Positions 38,532 to 46,705 of a DNA stretch of 64,000 bases are shown in pieces. Made by a program: the position numbers and the translations under genes. Below the pieces are notes generated by a model. The model saw nothing but the letters and a program-made list of their open reading frames with translations. It was not told where the DNA came from and ran no database searches. Location: NCBI RefSeq assembly GCF_034359305.1, contig NZ_CP110343.1:21823-85822 (forward strand), read 5' to 3'. The DNA is from Candidatus Fokinia cryptica (GTDB lineage Bacteria > Pseudomonadota > Alphaproteobacteria > Rickettsiales > Midichloriaceae). Positions within the stretch are counted from its first letter, which is position 1. Every line of letters begins with the position of its first letter.

Positions 38532-38852
38532 ATGCAAATCAATAACGGTAAGAATCCAAAAGTCTTCGAAGCAGTAGGGGATGAGGTTTCAAAAGGCATC
38601 GCGATGTCATTAGCTAAATTCAGCAATTCAAGATACAAAAAAATACAAAATAGACTTTTTATCAAGGCTACCCCAGATATAAAGGAAAATATCACAAAAA
38701 CTACTGCGGAAATTTTGGAATTAACAAAAGAAAAGAAACGTAACATAGGAACTTCTCTAAAAGAAAGTCTTATAGAAAAAATGAAGCATAAAGTAAGCTC
38801 ATTTAGGGAAAAATTACTACACAATAGTAATAATAAGGATAAACAAAGGTAA
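38532..38852 (+). CDS. Small basic hypothetical protein
   Basis: A 106-residue protein from the ATG at 38532 (the frame extends to 38484). It is rich in Lys and Glu, predicted to be helical, with no signal peptide or membrane segment: MQINNGKNPKVFEAVGDE at the N-terminus and LKESLIEKMKHKVSSFREK near the C-terminus. An ORF on the opposite strand covers the same bases but reads as an artificial hydrophobic sequence. I do not recognise the family. Confidence 0.45.
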   Translation: MQINNGKNPKVFEAVGDEVSKGIAMSLAKFSNSRYKKIQNRLFIKATPDIKENITKTTAEILELTKEKKRNIGTSLKESLIEKMKHKVSSFREKLLHNSNNKDKQR

Positions 38853-39050
38853 AAAAAACATTCACATTAACCTATGATAATTAGCAATTTTTTGAAATAT
38901 AAAACCAATATAAGTGTTTTATATGAAGCATATTTATCTTCTATTACCCACCATGCAAAGTCACTTTAAATTTTCCGCAATACTATCTACTGATGAACCT
39001 TATCAACCTTGCATATCATATCAAATCATAGTAAATTTAATAGTTGTTAT

Positions 39051-39794
39051 ATGAGTACGAAGTTCTTTATGCTAAACTCCATTAAGGCGATTTTATTAGG
39101 GTGCCCTGGTAGTGGTAAAGGCACTTTAGGTCAAAGGATATCAACATTTTTTTCAATTCCGGTTCTCTCTACCGGAAAATTGCTCAGAGCACGCTTTCCA
39201 CATGAAGAAAAAGATCATAGCAGTGGTATAGATAACGGAATGTTAATAGAAGATGAAAAAATAATAAGTATTTTAAAAGAAACATTAATAAAAAAAGAAT
39301 ATTCTCATGGAGTAATACTTGATGGATACCCTAGAACTATTAGACAGGCAAAACTACTAGATGACGAAACAAAAGAAAATGGAACTCATGTTGTAATACT
39401 TGATGTGATAGTAGATGCTAAAATCGCGATAAAACGAATCGTTGGAAGATTCATGTGTAGTGAATGCGATAGTATATATAACTTATTTTTCAAATTACCT
39501 AAGTCGAACAGTATCATTTTGACACACGACATGACTGTAAAAGATTTACTAAATGGCTCTTCGTTATGTAAATGTGACAATTGTGGTAGTGAAACATTCT
39601 ACAATCGTAAAGACGATACAGAAGAAATAGCTCTAAAAAGGTACGAAGAATACGTCAAAAATACCCTACCACTTAGCGAATATTACAAAGACAGAAGACT
39701 GTACTTTAATTTTGATGGAAACAACTCGCCTCAATCTTTATACGATAAGGTACAAAAGATACTCCAGATTAGGAAAAACACACCAATACATTAA
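39051..39794 (+). CDS. adk: Adenylate kinase, cytoplasmic paralogue
   Basis: Adenylate kinase interconverts ATP, ADP and AMP. P-loop GCPGSGKGT, STGKLLRARF, GVILDGYPRT, the LID arginine in VGRFMC, the zinc-type LID cysteines CSEC and CDNC, and RKDDTEEIALKRYEEY are all present. The AMP-binding lid between LLRA and DNGMLIEDE is shorter than in E. coli Adk, and the LID between the Cys pairs is longer. Start could be ATG 39051 (247 residues) or 39069 (241). A paralogue with an export signal is at 40887, with fmt between them. Confidence 0.88.
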   Translation: MSTKFFMLNSIKAILLGCPGSGKGTLGQRISTFFSIPVLSTGKLLRARFPHEEKDHSSGIDNGMLIEDEKIISILKETLIKKEYSHGVILDGYPRTIRQAKLLDDETKENGTHVVILDVIVDAKIAIKRIVGRFMCSECDSIYNLFFKLPKSNSIILTHDMTVKDLLNGSSLCKCDNCGSETFYNRKDDTEEIALKRYEEYVKNTLPLSEYYKDRRLYFNFDGNNSPQSLYDKVQKILQIRKNTPIH

Positions 39795-39818
39795 TTTTCA
39801 CACTATTCCTAATGCTAT

Positions 39819-40826
39819 ATGAAATTAGTATTTATGGGAACCGGAGAGTTTGCTTTGCATCCATTGTTAAAACTACTCAAAAGCAAGCATGAGGTTGTTG
39901 CAATATATACTAAATGCGGAAAAAATAATCCAATTTTAGATTTAGCATACAAGTACGACATTCAAGCCTTTACTCCAAACTCTTTAAAAAATGAAGAGCA
40001 TATTATACAATTGACCAAAATTGCACCGTCTGCATGTATAGTAGCATCATATGGACTCATAATTCCGTCACTTATGCTTAGCATCCCACCAAACGGATTT
40101 ATCAATATACATCCATCATCTCTACCTAGATGGCGTGGCGCAGCACCAATTCAACGTGCAATAATATCGGGCGATAAAAATATACAAGTATGCATTATGC
40201 AGATGGATGCTGGACTCGATACTGGAGATGTGATGCTATCTCAAACGGTTGCCATTGAGAACGAAACGTACTCCGAGATCTTACCAACCCTTTCTAACAT
40301 AGGAGGTAATCTACTCCTTCAAGTCTTAGAACTAATACAAGAAAATTCAGTAACATTAAAAAAACAAACCGAAGTCGGAATCACATATGCCAATAAGATC
40401 AAGAACACAGAATGCATAGTAGACTACGGTAAATCTGGATATGAAATACATAACTTAGTAAGAGGATTACCCAAAGTTACAAGTGCTTTTTTAGCATTTC
40501 AGCAAAAAAGACTAAATTTAATTAAAAGTACACTTTTGAGATTCCAAAGTATTGAATATGAAGAATACTTGCATACAGCTCGAGTAATCTACAATTTGGA
40601 ATTTTCTTCAAAGATCGAAACAAAATCTAAGTTAGAGTTACAAAACGCAGATCTTTTATTTGCTAAGAAAAAAGGAATAGGAATATATTTCGCACTTGAC
40701 AAAAGCGTACTTCTACTTGAAAAAGTTCAACTCGAAGGCAAAAAAATTATGTCGGGACTCGATTTTTTAAATGGCTTATGGGGGAAAATGCATTTTTTTC
40801 ACTTTATTTGTTTTTTTTTCATATAA
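39819..40826 (+). CDS. fmt: Methionyl-tRNA formyltransferase
   Basis: Fmt formylates initiator Met-tRNA using 10-formyltetrahydrofolate. The N-terminal domain shows LVFMGTGEFALHPLL, the loop SYGLIIP, the catalytic Asn-x-His in INIHPSSLPRWRGAAPIQRA and the Asp in MDAGLDTGDVM. The C-terminal tRNA-binding domain follows, and the total of 335 residues is normal. It is normally linked to def; here it lies between two adenylate kinase genes. Confidence 0.95.
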   Translation: MKLVFMGTGEFALHPLLKLLKSKHEVVAIYTKCGKNNPILDLAYKYDIQAFTPNSLKNEEHIIQLTKIAPSACIVASYGLIIPSLMLSIPPNGFINIHPSSLPRWRGAAPIQRAIISGDKNIQVCIMQMDAGLDTGDVMLSQTVAIENETYSEILPTLSNIGGNLLLQVLELIQENSVTLKKQTEVGITYANKIKNTECIVDYGKSGYEIHNLVRGLPKVTSAFLAFQQKRLNLIKSTLLRFQSIEYEEYLHTARVIYNLEFSSKIETKSKLELQNADLLFAKKKGIGIYFALDKSVLLLEKVQLEGKKIMSGLDFLNGLWGKMHFFHFICFFFI

Positions 40827-40849
40827 AAGGTTGTTTGTTGCAAACCTTT
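40826..40849 (+). other. Hairpin directly after the fmt stop
   Basis: AAAGGTT at 40826-40832 pairs with AACCTTT at 40843-40849 around a 10-base loop. A ten-base T run lies about 25 bases further on, near 40872-40883, too far for a classical terminator. It may be an attenuator or processing site before the lipoprotein adenylate kinase. Confidence 0.35.
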
Positions 40850-40886
40850 CAGTAATATCTACGAGTATAAAAGTTTTTTTTTAAAG

Positions 40887-41720
40887 ATGAAGAAATTCTT
40901 AGTAGCTGTATTGCTTTCTGTAGTTACTTTACTCAGCTCATGTAGTCCACAGAACACAGATCATAAGACTTCCGTTTCAGAAAATCCTGTACATAGAGTA
41001 AAGATAGTTCTTTTAGGAGCTCCTGGTAGTGGAAAAGGCACTTTTGGTGCAATGCTCTCATCTCAACTCAATATCCCAATACTTTCGATGGGTAGTGCGA
41101 TGAGAGAGTACTTCAAATCATCTACAAATCCTGAAATAGCACAACTACAAAGTGGTAAGCTGCTGGATGATAAAACCGTCACTCAAATTTTGAAGCAGAA
41201 GTTACTAGAACCACAATACGCAAATGGTGTTATATTAGATGGATACCCACGAACAGTTGCTCAAGGATTAATGCTAGATGAAGCTTTGGGCGATAGAAAT
41301 GGTTCTTTAATCATCGTAAATGTTAACGCAACTCTTAGTGCAATAGAAAAAAGAAGCTCTGGACGCTTTATGTGTGCAAAATGCGATGCAATCTACAACA
41401 TATATTCTAGTTTACCGAAAGTGCATGATAAATCTCTTGATAGCGGTAAGATTACAAGAGAACAAATGTTAGCACGTAGTAATATGTGTACGTGTGATCA
41501 CTGCGGAAGTAGTAAGTTTTATGCTAGAAAAGATGATACGCGTAAGGTGATATTATACAGGTATTGCGAATATCGAAAAAATACCCTACCTCTCATAAAG
41601 CATTATCAAAAGTATCAAGCTTTCTTTGATGTCGATGGCAACTGTGATATTTCTCTCTTATCTAAGCAAGCAATCGATCTAGCACAAAATTTACGCCCTC
41701 TTCTAGCTTTAAAAAAATAA
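40887..41720 (+). CDS. Adenylate kinase-like protein with lipoprotein signal peptide
   Basis: The 277-residue protein starts with MKKFLVAVLLSVVTLLSSCS, a type II signal peptide with lipobox L16-S17-S18-C19, so the mature protein should be lipid-anchored in the envelope. A full adenylate kinase fold follows: GAPGSGKGT, SMGSAMREYF, GVILDGYPRT, SGRFMCAKC, CDHC and RKDDTRKVILYRYCEY, with all the expected arginines kept. It is clearly paralogous to the protein at 39051. Lnt, needed to finish lipoproteins, is encoded at 6853. Export of a nucleotide kinase is inferred; its function there is unknown. Confidence 0.85.
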   Translation: MKKFLVAVLLSVVTLLSSCSPQNTDHKTSVSENPVHRVKIVLLGAPGSGKGTFGAMLSSQLNIPILSMGSAMREYFKSSTNPEIAQLQSGKLLDDKTVTQILKQKLLEPQYANGVILDGYPRTVAQGLMLDEALGDRNGSLIIVNVNATLSAIEKRSSGRFMCAKCDAIYNIYSSLPKVHDKSLDSGKITREQMLARSNMCTCDHCGSSKFYARKDDTRKVILYRYCEYRKNTLPLIKHYQKYQAFFDVDGNCDISLLSKQAIDLAQNLRPLLALKK

Positions 41721-41912
41721 CATCCAGAAATTGGAAAATTATCTGAACATTTTTTATTGCTCACGTAGTTTTCCAAAGATCCTTTCATTTTATTATTTTT
41801 TTGTAACTTGAATATTATACGATATGCGTAATAAGAATTGGCAGTTTCTAAATCTATTGTGATACTTAAATGTCTATTTACTTCTTACGTCTCAATCTTT
41901 AAAATCGCCGCC

Positions 41913-41939
41913 TTAGATAGGATATAAGTTTGTATCTAA
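41913..41939. promoter_or_regulatory. Short inverted repeat upstream of the POT transporter
   Basis: TTAGATA at 41913-41919 and TATCTAA at 41933-41939 form perfect 7-base arms around 13 bases, 40 bases before the transporter start. It could be an operator or mRNA leader hairpin; no regulator is identifiable nearby. Confidence 0.25.
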
Positions 41940-41978
41940 CGCTCATAATTATTTTGTAAAGTCTTCACTTCCTTTTCT

Positions 41979-43436
41979 ATGAGTAATACTAAAATTCTCG
42001 CAAATAGAACATTTCCCAACTTTCTATGTTTGCTTTTTTTTGTAGAAATGTGGGAACGTTTCAGTTATTACGGAATGAGAGCTCTACTCATACTATTTCT
42101 AACTTCGTATATCGGCATTACAGATAAGAAGGCATACGTTATATATTCACTTTTTGCAGCAGTGTCATATGCTGTACCGATTATAGGTGGTTATCTTGCA
42201 GATCGCATTATGGGCTTTAGGAAAATGGTCATAATAGGTGCTCTTATCATGACATTTGGACATACAGCATTAGCATTCTCTGGAATGGACTCATACGCAA
42301 TATTTTTAGGGCTAAGTTTGATAGGAGTAGGAACGGGCTTATTTAAAGGCAATATAACTAATCTTCTCGGAGAGTGTTATCGTAATAAAGAAGAGGACAG
42401 AAGTACAGGATTTGGATTATTCTATGTTGGTGTAAATGTTGGCTCATTTCTAGCATCTATCTCATGTGGAATTGTAGCACAACAATACGGATGGCATTGC
42501 GGTTTTGGATTAGCGGGGTTTGGAATGTTCTTAGGATTAATAACATTTATTAAATTTCAATATGTTTTAGGAGATACAGGGAAAAGCCCTATCGATAACA
42601 CAAAAGCAGCAAATATACTCCAATTTTCGGGAGTTATGGCATTTAGTATCATTCTTTCTCTTGTTTGTGCTACATCATTCGAAAATTCAGAATTATTCGT
42701 TAATGCACTGCAATATTTCGGCTGTGTGCTTCTTATAATATTTGGATATATCACTTATAAAACAGATACAAAGAACAGAGAAAATATGTACATTATAGCA
42801 ATAATGATAGTTTTTTTAATGCTATTCTTTGCACTAGAAATGCAACTTGGATCATTGATCAATTTATTTACGGAAAGGAATGTTGCTAGTACTGTTTTTG
42901 GAATACAAATCCCAGCCGCTATCTCTCAAGCAATTAACCCAATCTCTGTAATTTTATTTGGACTCTTATTTAACACTTTTTTTAAAATGCGGAAGTCGCT
43001 AGATACTTTCAGAATATTAATTGGGATAATCGCAATCGCAGTATGCTTTTTCATACTTTACATTGGCTGTATGAACGCCGATTCTACAAGCCGTGTACAT
43101 TACATATATCTTATAGTTAGTATATCTATTATGGGACTGGGAGAAATTTTTATTGCTCCTATAGTACAATCATACGTTTCTTTACTTGCCCCTCAAAAAT
43201 ATAAAGGGCTTATTATGGGAATAATGTTACTTTCTCTTGCTTTTTCTAATCTTGGAGGAGTGATAATCGCTGAATTTATGTCTATATCGAATGACAATGG
43301 ATTACTCGCAGCATCTAACTCTCTTCAAATATATAAAGAAGGCTTCTTAAATATAGCTATTTTCAATCTTTATATAGCTGTAGCTTTTATTCCATTCGGC
43401 TTATATATTCACAGAAAACTGTCGCAAAGGAAGTGA
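41979..43436 (+). CDS. Proton-dependent oligopeptide transporter (POT/PTR family)
   Basis: An MFS-type inner-membrane symporter for di- and tripeptides. The 485 residues have about 12-14 hydrophobic segments. The POT signature is evident early: FVEMWERFSYYGMRALLILF with the ExxER-type motif at residues 22-26, then GGYLADRIMGFRK and the FYVGVNVGSFL segment in TM5 (the PTR signature region). Imported peptides would feed PepP. Substrate specificity within the family is not resolvable. Confidence 0.93.
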   Translation: MSNTKILANRTFPNFLCLLFFVEMWERFSYYGMRALLILFLTSYIGITDKKAYVIYSLFAAVSYAVPIIGGYLADRIMGFRKMVIIGALIMTFGHTALAFSGMDSYAIFLGLSLIGVGTGLFKGNITNLLGECYRNKEEDRSTGFGLFYVGVNVGSFLASISCGIVAQQYGWHCGFGLAGFGMFLGLITFIKFQYVLGDTGKSPIDNTKAANILQFSGVMAFSIILSLVCATSFENSELFVNALQYFGCVLLIIFGYITYKTDTKNRENMYIIAIMIVFLMLFFALEMQLGSLINLFTERNVASTVFGIQIPAAISQAINPISVILFGLLFNTFFKMRKSLDTFRILIGIIAIAVCFFILYIGCMNADSTSRVHYIYLIVSISIMGLGEIFIAPIVQSYVSLLAPQKYKGLIMGIMLLSLAFSNLGGVIIAEFMSISNDNGLLAASNSLQIYKEGFLNIAIFNLYIAVAFIPFGLYIHRKLSQRK

Positions 43437-43656
43437 TTTTCTATAGAATCAACACAGATTAATAAAGGGTCGTTATCACAAATGAATAACAATCAAGAAT
43501 CTTCGCTCTTTCTTACGTATTTTCCTCTAAAAACAATCAAATATGTAATTAATACTAATAGCCTTCTCCCTGAAAAATACACAAACTAAAAAAAACAAAG
43601 CATCAAATTGATATCACAAATTCCAAAACTCACCACAACATGGAGCAAAAATTAGT

Positions 43657-44079
43657 TTAAAAATCAATAATGTCATCATCTTCTTCTGAATCGTGCTCTA
43701 TCTTTTGTTGTTGCCCTACATGCTCCAATTTTAATAGAGATGATGAATTACTTTGCAATACTACTTCAGTAACACTTCTTTTCTCATCTTGGCTACCTTT
43801 CCATAATCTAGTATGAACAGAACCTTCTATGTATAGCGCATCTCCTGCACGTACATTCTTCTTTATAAAATTAACAATCCAAGGAACAAAAACACATACT
43901 CTATGATACTCTTTCTTTGTTACTTTAGTTCTATCTCTCGTAATCCAATGCTCTACCGTATACAAGGTAAAATTCACTACCTCCTTTTCTTCACCCATTT
44001 TATCAGTTCCAGATGTTTTTCTGACTATAGGATCACGATCCACTATTCCAACTAACGTTATTTTATTTTTTGTTTTCAT
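43657..44079 (-). CDS. ssb: Single-stranded DNA-binding protein, single OB domain
   Basis: A 140-residue SSB with one OB fold: KNKITLVGIVDRDPIVRKT, FTLYTVEHWI, KEYHRVCVF, IEGSVHTRLW and SVTEVVLQ in order. The acidic C-terminus ends EEDDDIIDF, resembling the protein-binding tip (usually DDDIPF) but with IDF in place of IPF. A second, two-domain SSB is encoded at 60250. Upstream is the shortened glyS, 143 bases away. Confidence 0.85.
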   Translation of the reverse strand: MKTKNKITLVGIVDRDPIVRKTSGTDKMGEEKEVVNFTLYTVEHWITRDRTKVTKKEYHRVCVFVPWIVNFIKKNVRAGDALYIEGSVHTRLWKGSQDEKRSVTEVVLQSNSSSLLKLEHVGQQQKIEHDSEEDDDIIDF

Positions 44080-44222
44080 ATTGTACAGCTACTTGTCTCA
44101 GTAAAAATATTTATTGAGTCTGATAATGTTACAAGAGAAAGTCAATATACAAAATAAGACATAGCGCTTACACCACATAAAATAGTACTCTGACTTTACT
44201 AATGTCTGCAACAAACGATAAT

Positions 44223-45875
44223 TTACCTTTTTTCGTGCAGAAACTCTATTACGTCTGTTCGTACAAACTCTTGCATTATATCATACTCAAGAATATTGCT
44301 ATGTTTCAATATTCTATTAATTGATATCGCAGCTCTTCTGAGTGCATATGGATCTTTAGTGCTAGAAGGTTTTATTCCAATCGCAAACATTTGATTCAGA
44401 GTATCCAGTCTATCACTTAAACTCAATATTATACCTAAAGCTGATATTGGAAGTATTTTATCTCCTCTACCTAATGGATGATAGTGCTCCTTAATTGCCA
44501 TCACAACTTCATCACTTTCTCCATGCATTTTAGCATAATATGCTCCTATTATCCCTTGCAATTCTGGAAATTCTCTCACCATTTCTGTAGTTAAGTCCAC
44601 TTTTGATAAAAAGCAAGCTCTCTCGATAGAGTTTAAATCTACTACAGTAAAAAAATCATCTTTTATTCTTAGTTCATCATACAATTTCACACAGATATCT
44701 TTCATTCTCTCTGCTTTTTGATACATCGAGCCTACTTTTTCATGAAATATCAATTCCTTAAGCTTGCTAATTAATAGATCAAGTGGAGCATTACACTCCT
44801 TCAGAAAAATGAAACTTGCATCTTCCAATCTAGCTTGTACTACTTTTTCATTACCTCGAATAATACTATCTACATCATAGTGCTCCGAGATGATATCGTT
44901 AACTATAATAAAATATGGGGCAATATCTCCATTTTCATACTGCAACATCATACATCTCTGATGATGCTTAATGGTCGTAATCAATACTTCTCTTGGCAAT
45001 GACATATATTTTTCTGGTATTGTACCAAGTAGCACACTAGGAAATTCAGTAATTGCACTATTAACATACAACAACGTCTCATCTTCTATTACGCTTGTAT
45101 AATTTGGAATAATTGATGATATAGCATTTTTGATACATTCTATACGTTCTGTATTCGATATAATAACGTTATATCTTTTCAAAATATTCACATAATCAGA
45201 GGAATGAGAGAGCGTAACACATTCACCAAAATAACTTCCAGAAAGAACCTCAAGACTACACTGTGTCATCACAACAGGTGCTATATATACGTCATTATTA
45301 TATATTCTATGCCCAACTGTTTTATTAGATGAGTGCAAATGCCCTAACGTAAATGGTATTATATCTTCGTCATACATACATAGTACAGAATATAATGGTC
45401 TTACCCATTCTAACTCATAACTTCCCCATCTCATTGACTTCTCCCACTTATATGCTGTAATCGCATTACGTATTATTATCCCAAGATTTTCTAAGATTGC
45501 TTTTTTTCCATGTATTCTTTGATGATATATATAATTTACGCCATCACTCATTAAAGTATCTTTATTCGCTATTTCATGCTTTTTCATAAACGCAGTAAGT
45601 ATGTCATCGTCACAACTAATTTTTGGACCCTTGATTATATCCTTCACTAAAACAAGTTCTGAATGAAGAGATGGTAAATAATCTATAAATAATGCTATCC
45701 TCCTTGTGGAATACAAATCATACGACACAATAATGTTGTCCTTGTGAAAATCATCGTGATTCTCATAGTAAGCTATAATAGCATTTACTATATTCTTTCC
45801 TATACCCTCAGCAGCTTTCTTCTGCATACTCATTGGTATTTCGCCAGATAAAAGTTCTAAGACTAAAGAAGCCAT
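44223..45875 (-). CDS. glyS: Glycine--tRNA ligase beta subunit, C-terminally shortened
   Basis: GlyS is the tRNA-recognition subunit of the bacterial alpha2-beta2 GlyRS. The 550 residues match the family from the N-terminus (LVLELLSGEIPMSMQKKAAEG) through SDRLDTLNQMFAIGIKPSSTKDPYALRRAA, then stop at DVIEFLHEKR, where normal proteins continue for about 130-150 residues of DALR-type anticodon-binding domain. Only 143 bases separate the stop from the ssb start, so the missing part cannot simply be frameshifted. The glyQ gene is not adjacent. It may be a working reduced enzyme or a decaying gene; the open frame argues for the former. Confidence 0.9.
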   Translation of the reverse strand: MASLVLELLSGEIPMSMQKKAAEGIGKNIVNAIIAYYENHDDFHKDNIIVSYDLYSTRRIALFIDYLPSLHSELVLVKDIIKGPKISCDDDILTAFMKKHEIANKDTLMSDGVNYIYHQRIHGKKAILENLGIIIRNAITAYKWEKSMRWGSYELEWVRPLYSVLCMYDEDIIPFTLGHLHSSNKTVGHRIYNNDVYIAPVVMTQCSLEVLSGSYFGECVTLSHSSDYVNILKRYNVIISNTERIECIKNAISSIIPNYTSVIEDETLLYVNSAITEFPSVLLGTIPEKYMSLPREVLITTIKHHQRCMMLQYENGDIAPYFIIVNDIISEHYDVDSIIRGNEKVVQARLEDASFIFLKECNAPLDLLISKLKELIFHEKVGSMYQKAERMKDICVKLYDELRIKDDFFTVVDLNSIERACFLSKVDLTTEMVREFPELQGIIGAYYAKMHGESDEVVMAIKEHYHPLGRGDKILPISALGIILSLSDRLDTLNQMFAIGIKPSSTKDPYALRRAAISINRILKHSNILEYDIMQEFVRTDVIEFLHEKR

Positions 45876-45986
45876 GTATTTTTATAATGTATGATGTAAT
45901 TCTACTTAGATACCATTTTCTCCATATGATGTCATACAATATTTCCAGATATCTTCATATCATATACCTGTAACAGAAGTAGCTCT

Positions 45987-46667
45987 TCATTTGATAAAAG
46001 ATATGATGTAGTTGGAATCTATTTTACTACTAAGAATCCAATTTTTTTTAATAAAATCGTATTTCGTACCATGAACATTATATAATTGATATAACGGATA
46101 CATAGTATCTATTAACTCCGATGGTTTTACATAATTACACCAATCATGAGTTCCTTTAGGAACAAGATTTAAAACATATTCTCCTAAAAAAATAGTTTTA
46201 ATATATGAGAGTATAGTCCTATTAATAGAAGAGATAATGACAACTTTTGCCATACTGTTTTCTTTTATCCTCTGAAGTAAAACTTTCCATTCCTCCACAT
46301 GCTCTATACTCTCCATTACCAATAATACGTCAAAATAACATTTTGTATTCAAAAAAGTGAGTGCATTCTCACAAATAAAATTCACTGCAACATTCTCTTT
46401 TTCAGCTAACTTAAAAGCATAATAAATAGAATTTTCACTTTCATCTACTCCCGTCACATCAAATCCTAATTTTGCAAGTGGTACAGATAGTATCCCTCCT
46501 CCACAACCTAAATCTAGTATTTTTAATTCTTTGGAAGTGGCAAAAATCTCTCTCAGCACTCGTATTACATATTCTACTCTCATAACATTCATACGATGAA
46601 GCATTTTAAAAGCTCCATCGTTTTTTTCCCATTCTTGAGCAATTTTATCAAAACATTCGTATTGCAT
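45987..46667 (-). CDS. ubiG: Ubiquinone biosynthesis O-methyltransferase
   Basis: UbiG carries out both O-methylations in ubiquinone synthesis. The 226-residue form from ATG 46667 begins MQYECFDKIAQEWEKNDG, as in the family; the frame opens at a GTG at 46706. SAM motif I is LDLGCGGGILSVPLAKLG near residue 53, followed by VTGVDESE, VMESIEHVE and the C-terminal GTHDWCNYVKPSEL typical of UbiG. Ubiquinone would serve NuoB-containing Complex I and cytochrome bd. Confidence 0.93.
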   Translation of the reverse strand: MQYECFDKIAQEWEKNDGAFKMLHRMNVMRVEYVIRVLREIFATSKELKILDLGCGGGILSVPLAKLGFDVTGVDESENSIYYAFKLAEKENVAVNFICENALTFLNTKCYFDVLLVMESIEHVEEWKVLLQRIKENSMAKVVIISSINRTILSYIKTIFLGEYVLNLVPKGTHDWCNYVKPSELIDTMYPLYQLYNVHGTKYDFIKKNWILSSKIDSNYIISFIK

Positions 46668-46705
46668 ATTATCTAAACTTCTTTGTACATAACCATTATA
46701 TAGCA

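Noticed and set aside
38465-38824. Minus-strand frame of 119 codons opposite the small basic protein
   Set aside because: Its residues are a Phe/Ile/Leu-rich mirror of AT-rich codons on the other strand; the plus-strand frame has a more natural composition and a good ATG.
40800-40826. T-rich run at the end of fmt as a terminator or frameshift site
   Set aside because: It lies within the coding frame (Phe-rich C-terminus) and no hairpin precedes it; the frame closes normally at 40824-40826.
44140-44225. Frameshift in an A run as the cause of the early glyS stop
   Set aside because: Only 143 bases remain before ssb, too few for the missing domain in any frame, so a deletion or true truncation is needed.
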